A stretch of 64,000 nt of DNA from contig NW_020825340.1 of the NCBI RefSeq assembly GCF_003286085.1, positions 558,001 through 622,000 on the forward strand, in the 5' to 3' direction. Position 1 is the first letter of the stretch. Each line of letters starts with the position of its first letter. This DNA comes from Drosophila persimilis. Lineage: Eukaryota; Arthropoda; Insecta; Diptera; Drosophilidae. The position numbers and the translations under genes are program-made. Positions 55,932-64,000 of the stretch are shown here, one piece after another. Under the pieces are notes generated by a model. It did no database searches and was not told the DNA's origin. It worked only from the letters and a program-made list of their open reading frames with translations.

Positions 55932-56323
55932 TTAGTTGCCAATGGGCACATTGGGCAGATGAGCGCCCTCGGGCTGGAAACCGTTCTCATCGGCGATGTA
56001 GTTGACGGTGTAGGTCTGACCGTCATCGGCCACAAAGGAGTACGATCCGCGGACGACGATGGCCTCCTGTTCGGTGCCGACGTTCTTCAGCTCTCCCTCC
56101 TCCTGGTGCTTCTTGCCATCGCTGGTCTCCAAACTGTCAAAAGGATGTTGTTAATGGTAATCCTCAAAGCCGATCGAACCGATTAAATGACTTACGCAAA
56201 GTTGTAGCCCTCGGGCCTAACGTCCGACTCCAGGCGCAGGATCTGAGCGTCCGCATCGGGGGCGGGGGCAGCCAGCACCACGGCGAGGAGAGCAGCGAAG
56301 ACGAGGGCGATCGTGTACTTCAT
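55932..56323 (-). CDS. CPR larval cuticle protein
   Basis: Minus-strand exons 56323-56196 and 56133-55932 give 109 residues. Signal peptide M-K-Y-T-I-A-L-V to VLAAP; then [70 protein letters not shown]. It is close to the gene at 57625-58067 (shared [16 protein letters not shown] and same intron), so these two are tandem duplicates. Secreted RR-1 chitin-binding protein. Minus-strand TATATAA at 56438-56432. Confidence 0.9.
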
Positions 56324-56438
56324 GGTTGATTGGATTGGAGTATTGATTGTGCTTTGATACGTGATGAACTTGCGACCGAGCGGCTAGTCAATGTTACTTG
56401 ATTTGTGATGTCTGTGGCCATGTCCAGGCGCTTATATA

Positions 56439-57624
56439 GTCGGGTCGGAGGCCGTCGATTGAAGAAAATTTAGTCGAAAATAAAAATGACTAATTACACG
56501 CCGAGCACCAAAGCTAACAAATTGTCTTGAAAAACGCACCAACAACAGATGAAACAACGAAAAAAACAACAACAAAAAATATACACAACAACAAAGAAAT
56601 ATTAACGAAAAACAAAAACTTCTAAGGCAAACAAATCGATGCCGTTTTTAGGAAATACCTCATCATCATTTGCATTTTTCGTGAATCAATCACAGCAATC
56701 GTTTCCAAGTTAAAGAAGACAACAGCCAACAAATTTTTGATAATCCACGGGTGTATTCATAGTTTTTGGTAGTGGGATCGAGCGAGGGAGCGGGAGAAGA
56801 GGGGCTAGCCCCTGCAGCAAAATTCAGTATCAACAATCATATGTGCTCTGACAACTGGAAGTTGGTTTTCCTTCAATTAGTAAGTAGCTGAGAATCCAAA
56901 GACTCCCATACATGTATACGTATTCGAAATATATGGAATATCCTTACGAAAATCTAAGAAACTCGAAGAATCGTACATGTATATATTTTTAGTACGAGTG
57001 GTATTATCAGAATGTCTGTTACGTTACGTTTCACTCGTACGACAAAAAGTTTAAACAAATAATTATTAAAAAGTTAAATTCTGAAAAAATTGTGTTTTTT
57101 AAATAGTACTATAATTATGTAGCCCTATATTTACCAAAAAAAAAAAAACAAAAATCAAACATATGGTTTTAAAAACATATATACGCCCAAAATATGCTTT
57201 GGCGATACGTTACAAAAAACAGAAGTGGTTTTTGAGGTTGGGCTACAAAATTGCCAAACTTGGTGAATTGTGTAAGACCAACTGTATAAAATTTTTTGTG
57301 CATATATATGAAATATTCAGTGTTCATTTTCCAAGCTTTTTAATACATATAAACCTTTGCTATTTTTTTGTTTTGTTATAAATTCCCGAAACTTCAAATA
57401 CATGTGAATAAATGTAAAAGCTTGCCAACGACGTCTCACTTATTTTCCAGAAGATAATCCCACCTTAATCCAATCGAAACAATTCTACTTTTTTTGCGTA
57501 AATGAATCTTTTTTTATTATAATGTTTCTGAGAGGAAAACTTAAACATAGTTAACACATTGATGCTGGATGGACTGGAAGGTACTTAGACTTCCATCTAA
57601 ATGCGATTCCATATCGAAAGGGAT
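56439..57624. other. Intergenic DNA
   Basis: Very AT-rich with A-runs (AACAACAAAAAA), no coding region supported. Confidence 0.45.
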
Positions 57625-58067
57625 TTACTGAACGGCACGGGGCAGATGTGCGCCCTCTGGCTGGAAGCCGTACTTATCGGCTAGATAGGTGATGGCGTAG
57701 GTCTGTCCATCGTCTCCAACATAGGAGTAGGAGCCGCGCACCACAAGCGCCTCGTGGTCGGTGCCCACGTCCTTCAGCTCTCCCTCCTCCTGGTGCCTCT
57801 TGCCATCGCTGGTCTCCACGCTGAAATAAGAGAGAAAACCAGTAAGTGTTACGACCTTGACACAGTGACAAGTCGGTTGGGGGATCGTGTGATTGGAGAG
57901 TGAGAGGCACTTTGCTTAATAAAGGCAAACACTTACGCGAAGTTGTAGCCCTCGGGCTGAACATCAGAGTCGAAGCGCAGCACCTGCGCCTCCTGCTGGC
58001 TGGCCGGAGGAGCAGCCAAAGCGGTGGCCAACAGGCAGGCGACGGAGAAGGCAATGGTGAACTTCAT
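57625..58067 (-). CDS. CPR larval cuticle protein
   Basis: Minus-strand exons 58067-57937 and 57820-57625 give 108 residues. Signal peptide M-K-F-T-I-A-F-S to ALAAP; then [68 protein letters not shown]. The usual ADENGFQP is changed to ADKYGFQP. Tandem relative of 55932-56323. Minus-strand TATAAA at 58186-58181, about 115 bases before the start codon, with a (CTGTG)n-like stretch in the leader. Confidence 0.9.
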
Positions 58068-58186
58068 CTTGCTGGAGTCGGAGTTTTTGGCTGGGACTAG
58101 GCTTGGGTGCTGTGCTGTGCTGTGCTGTGTGTTCGAGGAGCTTGCAGTTAATGCATGCAATTCGAATATCGAGTGGCCAATTTATA

Positions 58187-59213
58187 GCAGCATCGACTCG
58201 CGATTTTCGACTGGCGACGACTCCTTTGGCAATGTAATGTAATGTAGTGCGTGTAATTACCAGAGAAACCGAAACTGAAACTGAAACCCAAAGCCGAAAT
58301 TGAAAGAGTAAGTGCAAGACCAAGAGAAACCCGTTTCTCATTTCTTTCCTTTGACCCAAAGTCAGAGTCTTAGCGGCGCCGCGGTTACCTAACCAGGTGA
58401 CTGCTTGTTTGGCGATTGATTGATTGCTCAGCGACAAGCAAAAGGTACATAGACTTCATTTGTTTTATACAAATTAAACACACAAAGTGCCCAGCCCAAG
58501 CCCAAGCCCAGTCCCGAGCCATGAGTTGCGTTACTTTGCCTAGAAACAGTCCGATGAATGGTACAATAATTGGGTCAAAGCTGGAATTTAGCTCAAGTGC
58601 AAGTGAAATGCAAAGCCAAAGGTCGGAAAAAGTATATATTATTAACAATATCAGTTATCATTCGACTCGGACTCATCCAAGAAAAATAGTATCTTCGTTT
58701 ATCAGAAAAGTGCAGATCTTACAGCTCAAGCTAAAGGAATAGCTCCCTGAAATGTTAGTCCCTTGTATCCACATTTCCATGTCGATTATCCACTCTGAGC
58801 CTATCCTTCCCAGTCCATTGTGCCATATATTTCAAGGCATATTCAAAACAGCTGCTGCTTTCAAATGACAGACAACGCCTAGAGGTACACTTTGGTTTTA
58901 GAGGGTTAAGGCGAACACAACACCATTTGAACTTTTTCGAACGTCTTCGCAATGTGGCTGCTTTCAATTTCATTTGGACTTGATTTGGGGTTTTTGGTGG
59001 CACTTTTTTCGTTTGCTTTGTTTTCGAGTCATTTGGTGGCTGTTCGCAATTTTATTACACACTCGCCGCGCTTTTGGCCGTTAATTAGCCTCAAAGTTCG
59101 ACTTAGTATCAATGATTGGGATTGGGGGACATGGATATATTGTACAGACTTTGCGCAACTCGCGTTAGTCGCATGCGCGGATCGGCACAGGACAGGTACG
59201 GTACGACAGATAG
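58187..59213. other. Intergenic DNA
   Basis: No coding region seen. GAAACTGAAACTGAAACCC at 58270-58288 and CCCAAGCCCAAGCCC at 58496-58510 are short direct repeats. Confidence 0.4.
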
Positions 59214-59642
59214 ATGGCCAGACAAACGTTGATCCCCATCCTGGCCGGCTTCTGCCTGTGCCTCTGTCTGTGCTTCTCGGATGCAGATGCGGCCAGCGAT
59301 GGTTCCAATGCGGCACAGATATTGAAATACGAGAATGAGAAAATGGATGGCGACGGCTATGCCTTTTCGTAAGTGTTTGGCTGTGGATCTTGATCGGAAA
59401 AGTACTCAAAGATATGTATATCGTTTTCCCACAGGTTCGAGACGAGCGATGGTATATCGCGGCAGGAGACAGCCACTCTGAAGCATCCCGGTACGCCGTT
59501 GGAGGCCATTGCCGTCCAAGGCAGCGTCAATTGGGTGGGACCCGATGGTGAGCACTATAAACTCAACTATCTGGCTGATGAGAACGGTTTCCAGCCGCAG
59601 GGCGAGCATTTGCCACAGTTGGAAGCCACTCGCACGGCCTGA
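59214..59642 (+). CDS. CPR cuticle protein with Cys-rich signal peptide
   Basis: Exons 59214-59368 and 59435-59642 give 120 residues. The signal peptide is unusual, GFCLCLCLCFSDADA, with alternating Cys and Leu. Then [66 protein letters not shown] and a short tail ATRTA. The GSVNWV form with Trp groups it with Acp65Aa and the gene at 62144 rather than the GSYSY larval group. Member of the 65A-type cluster (Cpr65Au/Aw range), symbol not certain. The ATG is preceded by many in-frame open codons without another start. Confidence 0.85.
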
Positions 59643-60974
59643 ACACTGATCACGTGATAGCATTGGACTTTGTGAAACAAATTAAATCACCAAATATGTA
59701 GCAGGAGGAGCAGAAGAGCAGCAGGAGAGGAGGAGAGAAGACACAATAGAAATTAAATATAAAATAGCATATAGACACATGAGTTCGTCTGTATACTACC
59801 GACGACGGATAGACGGTGGAGTGCTGTTCGGGCATAAATTTTCACCCATCGAAATTGAATTGTATTCTAAGCATGGAATTAGCATATACATCTACATATA
59901 CGAGTATCTTCGAAACCAGTTTGCACAGCCACTGCCCCTGTCCCTGTCTTCCTCCGTCAGAGTATGTCTTGGATATGGGGAGCACGGGTATGCCGTAACA
60001 GAGTAGCTTCACTCTGGGAGCTGACCGAACCGGTTCAATAAACACCCAACAAAGGTTGCCAAAAAACATAAAAAAATCCAGCAACAATTAAAGAAGACAC
60101 AATGCTGGCAACGAAAGTGAGAACTCGCAGTCCCGGGAGACCATTGTTATTGTTGGACTATTGAGTAGCCTCTCCTCTTTTATCAATCGCTAAATATGAA
60201 ATAATCAGTCCTGTCTCAGCCTAGACATGTCACTTCAGATGATTGACGAGTGTGTGGGTCCACTGTTTGGGGGTGGCAGCGCCTCGACAAATGACCTGCA
60301 ATCGCATTACTCATACGCCCGATGGGTTATTGTAGGGCATAGCACGACCGCAGACACTGAACTGAAAGTGTCAGATATTGGCTGTTGTTGCCGCTTCTGC
60401 TTAACTGGTAAAAAATCGTTTTTCATTTTATTGACTAAGGTCATCAACCAACACACAGGCCGATGCTGACGTTGAAGCTGAAGCTTCGATGCTGGGGCGC
60501 TGAGGCGCTAAGGCACTGAGGCAGTGACGATGCTGGTGATTGTGATGGGCGATGATGAAGCCGCGTAATCTTGAATCTCTCGTGCCGCATCTTCACTTGA
60601 ACAGCAAATGCAGCTGTTGAGGTTTTTCGTATCGTTTCGTTTCGTTGAAATATCTTTGGAGGTTAAAACGCCCAGCCTTAATCGTGAATTATGTCAGCAT
60701 TCAGCAGCAGTTGTGTCAGGTCGGAAATGCTTATCCAACAACTAAAATCTGCACTTAAGTAATTTAAATATTATTAAATTAAATGGAAGGTATCCAAATT
60801 AAAGTTTTATTTAATGAAATTCTTGGTAAATTCAGGGTTCTATGAACCCAACTACATGTTGGATCTTTTCCTGTTCTTTGGATGTTATTTGTTTTTCATG
60901 GGTAGCTATGTTATTCACACTTCCTTACTGCTTAATAGTTGAGATTATTCTCTATTAATTCCTTTGATACAACT

Positions 60975-61060
60975 TAATTTTTACCCTGGCATACGACTGC
61001 AAAGGGTATTATGTTTTACAGCATAGAAGGGGATATATGATTTAAACAAACATGATTTCA
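60975..61060. mobile_element. Possible degraded mobile-element end
   Basis: TTTTTACCC and TGCAAAGGGTATTATG form an imperfect version of the TATACCC...GGGTATTAT motif seen in many Drosophila interspersed repeats. Too short and diverged to name. Confidence 0.25.
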
Positions 61061-61910
61061 ATCATTTTCTAATTTTAATAATAAATTTGTTTCTAAAGCT
61101 TCCAAAGAAACAATCGGTTGAAAAGCAAGACTTTTTTCGATTAAATTTTTGTACTTTAAGAAATAATTCTATTAGAAATTACCTGTTGTAGTCCATATAC
61201 ACTGATGTCTCATTATAATATCGATAATATAAATACTATATCTTATAGTTTATTTTGTATAATTGTTCGTAAGTAGTTTTTCCTTTCAAACAGCGACAAA
61301 TTCTATCAAATTTCGATGTAAATCTAAACCAATTTCATAACAAAGGGTATCTAATGTTTCGTCTTCCAATACTAGACTTCCTTGCTCGTTTTTTGTGGCT
61401 TATTTTTTCATAACAATTTGTTTATAAGTACAAACATAGCCATTGACCTATTGCCACATATATCGTACGAAATGTGTGGCTTGTGTGTGTGTGTCTTTGT
61501 GTCTGTGTGTATTGTACTTATAGACAAACACGCGCATTGGCCAAATATTTGTGAAGAGGCCCAAACATTTCATTATCACTTGCCCCATCATGCCCCATCT
61601 TCATCGCCATCGCTATCGCCATATCCATCTCCGATCTCCATCTTAGCTCTCCATCTCCATTTGTTGCTTCCAGCTCCCGTGGCGAAGCAATTGAGATGAG
61701 ATTTGAGCGCACATCAAATGCCTAATGGGTTTTATACTCGTATTTTTTTGTGTCTTGTTCAATTAAAAGCTTAAGACACTCTCCAGCACACTCGTACACA
61801 TTCGCTTGCCTTCAATTATATGCGTATGGGTGGATTATTAGGTGTTTGTTAGGGGCCACCTCTCTACGAGTCTTTTGTGGGGTTTCTTCACGGATCGACG
61901 GCTCTCTGTC

Positions 61911-61962
<52 letters not shown>
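61911..61962 (+). repeat. (TA)n(TG)n microsatellite
   Basis: About nine TA units running directly into about 16 TG units, 35 bases before the TATA box of the next cuticle gene. Confidence 0.9.
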
Positions 61963-61963
<1 letters not shown>

Positions 61964-61996
61964 TGTCTGGGAAGCACTTGGAGCTGGTCGGGCTGT

Positions 61997-62004
61997 TATA
62001 AATA
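61997..62004 (+). promoter_or_regulatory. TATA box of the last cuticle gene
   Basis: TATAAATA, 147 bases before the ATG at 62144. Confidence 0.65.
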
Positions 62005-62143
62005 GCTCAACGCTCATTACAGGGCAACACACAACTCGTTAGCACCTAATTGTGATAACTACCGGAGCGTGCAGTGCAAACCTAAGTCAAAACTCCACAA
62101 AGGATATTTTTAAAAGTCAAACAAACAATATACAAAAATAAAC

Positions 62144-62562
62144 ATGCAGTCCATCAAAGTTTGTGTCCTGGCATTGTGCGCTTTTGTCCTTGCGGCCTCG
62201 GTCAGTGCAGCTCCCTTGGATGACTCGAAACAGGCCACAATTCTTCGCTACGACAACGACAACATTGGCACCGATGGCTACAACTTTGGGTGAGAGTTTT
62301 GAGAAGACACTTCATGGATGGAGAACACCTGGAATAGATTTTCTTACATCCCTTTTTCCTCCCTGATTTCAGCTATGAGACCAGCGATGGTGTTACACGC
62401 CAGGAGCAGGCTGAGCTGAAGAACGCCGGCACCGATCATGAAGCTCTCAGCGTGCGGGGATCCGTCAGCTGGGTGGCGCCCGATGGCCAGACCTACACCC
62501 TCCACTACATTGCCGATGAGAATGGCTTCCAGCCCCAGGGCGACCATCTGCCCCACAATTAA
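62144..62562 (+). CDS. CPR cuticle protein (Cpr65Av-like)
   Basis: Exons 62144-62289 and 62373-62562 give 111 residues. Signal peptide M-Q-S-I-K-V-C-V to VSAAP; then [68 protein letters not shown]. Complete RR-1 domain; secreted chitin-binding protein. The SVSWVAPDGQTYT block is shared with Acp65Aa. It fits Cpr65Av by memory, though not firmly enough for a symbol. Start chosen at the ATG in an AAAC-ATG context that opens the signal peptide. Confidence 0.9.
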
Positions 62563-64000
62563 AATGATAAATGTGGCACATTTTGTGGCCTACGCTTAAA
62601 CAGTATTTGTTTTTTTTTTGTAAAATATATAAATATCCTAATAATATGTATTATCAGCCAGGCTCCGTTTTTCACATTCACAAAAGTTTTCCGATTTACT
62701 TTTGAATACACATAAATTGGGGCTCCCGTTTTCGCATTCCACAAGACTTATTCGATTTCAAAACGAAAAAATTTTCGTTGTATAAAATGCCGTTTACAAC
62801 GAAACGAACCTTAATTGCAAAAGGAAAAAAATAGACGACTTATTGATGCATTAACATAAACTTGACACCTATATCATTGTAATTTAACTTTAGCTTTCTT
62901 CAAATTTGGCTCGGAAAAAATTGGCCAGGGTAACAACATTTTTCGTTTTGGTGCAAATAGCAAAAATATGTGAAAACTGGAGAACCTTTAAACGAAAACG
63001 AAAAACGAAGCCTGCCTGAATATTAATTTTAAGGTTTTATGACGTCAATGTGAGTGAAGGAACTGGATCAAAGAAGTTCTTAAAATGATCAGCGTTTCTT
63101 CAACCCGGATCAATGTGAATGCTATGCAAATCTTAAGATTCGTTTTCTTTTTGTGTGGAATAATATCCATAACATGTTTGGAGCATAATGAAAAGAAAAG
63201 TATGACACAAAAGAAGTTTTGGGCTTCTGTATGGCTTTGATATATTTCTCCCTATATTCTCCATACGCCCCGTTGGACATAGGCTAGCAGGTATCGTTGT
63301 CTCGTCCGGATGACCTTCGTATGGCTGAAATTTGCAAATTTTTGGCACGTTGAAACTTGTTTGGGTTTTTGTTTTCTTTGTAATTAATACATAATTAAAG
63401 CCGCGCATATGGAAATATGTGCGAGCGATCTGGCCACGAATGAAAACGAAGTTTCTGAAGGTTAATTTCTGGCGCTGATTTAAATTTCATGCGGTGCTAA
63501 TGAAATTTGGAAGATGCCAGCCAGAAATACACACACAAAGCACACACCACACAGTCCAACCAACAATCGCATTAATATGCATGAAATAAAAAGTGACAAT
63601 GATCAAACTAGTTTGGGATAAGCCGATTCCGATGCCGATCCGATCAATCGCTCGTACTGACTTCTGCTTCTTTATTTAATGATGCTGCCGCTGACGTATG
63701 TAGTTGCCATGCCCAATTGCGGGTTGAGTATGATCTGCATAAATGTGTGATCAATTTACATATCTATTATCATGGAACTTCTGCTGACCAGCCGCTTACA
63801 TTTTGCACGCTTTTCCCTTATGCGGCTGCCCGGAATTGTGTGGGTTTGAATGTTCTGCAGGCTTGAATGTTCATCTTTTTACATTGTAATTGAAATCTGT
63901 TTTTGAATTCCTTATTAGGGGTACACCTTCCTATCGAAGAAAATTTCAAATTCTTCACACAAGTGTAAGGTGTTCAAAAAGTGATTTGTTTCTTGATAAA
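62563..64000. other. Intergenic DNA to the window edge
   Basis: AT-rich, no coding region, RNA gene or repeat recognised. A 91-codon minus-strand frame (63408-63133) has no domain and is not called. Confidence 0.4.

Larger units (their letters stand above)
59643..61996. other. Intergenic DNA
   Basis: No gene supported. A GAGGAG-type stretch follows the cuticle gene (59702-59735). At 60975-61050 TTTTTACCCTGG..TGCAAAGGGTATTATG resembles degraded mobile-element ends common in Drosophila. TA and TG microsatellites at 61911-61962. Confidence 0.4.

Noticed and set aside
57163-57381. 72-codon plus-strand frame
   Set aside because: Lys/Phe/Ile/Tyr-rich translation of AT-rich DNA without motif or promoter.
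63133-63408. 91-codon minus-strand frame near the window end
   Set aside because: No domain, no promoter and no similarity I recognise.
1-64000. CRISPR arrays, bacterial operons, rRNA and tRNA genes
   Set aside because: The window is eukaryotic; no spaced direct-repeat array and no tRNA A/B box cloverleaf was recognised by eye. A tRNA scan was not possible here.

Overview
This is nuclear DNA from a fruit fly of the genus Drosophila. Genes carry short introns with GT..AG borders, intergenic DNA is AT-rich with many CA/GT microsatellites, and several proteins are clearly recognisable fly proteins: the omega-class glutathione transferases including sepia, the ZIP transporter Foi, the PP6 regulatory subunit Fmt, Prdm13 and a 65A-type cuticle protein cluster. 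Divergence from the D. melanogaster proteins I remember, and one interspersed repeat, fit a species outside the melanogaster subgroup, perhaps the obscura group; that placement is inference.

Layout. 1-0.9 kb: 3' end of a C2H2 zinc-finger gene. 2.4-8.4 kb: omega GST cluster, GstO3 and sepia on the plus strand, GstO2 (two alternative 3' exon sets sharing one first exon) and GstO1 on the minus strand. 8.4-15.6 kb: non-coding DNA with a diverged local repeat family, a mobile-element remnant and a TATA/Inr/DPE-like promoter. 15.6-18.1 kb: foi. 20.5-31 kb: two paralogous ZAD plus 12-finger genes in inverted orientation around an SHPRH-type helicase/E3 ligase gene. 32-35.6 kb: fmt, followed by about 5 kb of UTR-like DNA. 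40.6-42.1 kb: Prdm13 on the minus strand. 43-62.6 kb: cuticle protein cluster with eleven CPR (Rebers-Riddiford) genes, one degenerate relative and one unidentified open frame. 62.6-64 kb: no gene recognised.

How the genes relate. The omega GSTs are thiol transferases/dehydroascorbate reductases with an active-site Cys; sepia makes a precursor of the red eye pigment drosopterins. The cuticle genes encode small secreted chitin-binding proteins; most have their own TATA box close to the start codon, and they are arranged on both strands with an almost exact inverted duplication at 53.1-55.0 kb. The remaining genes (zinc import, PP6 regulation, chromatin/ubiquitin helicase, zinc-finger regulators) are housekeeping or developmental loci with no shared pathway. 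Splice sites were read by eye; every multi-exon model below keeps an open frame from start to stop.
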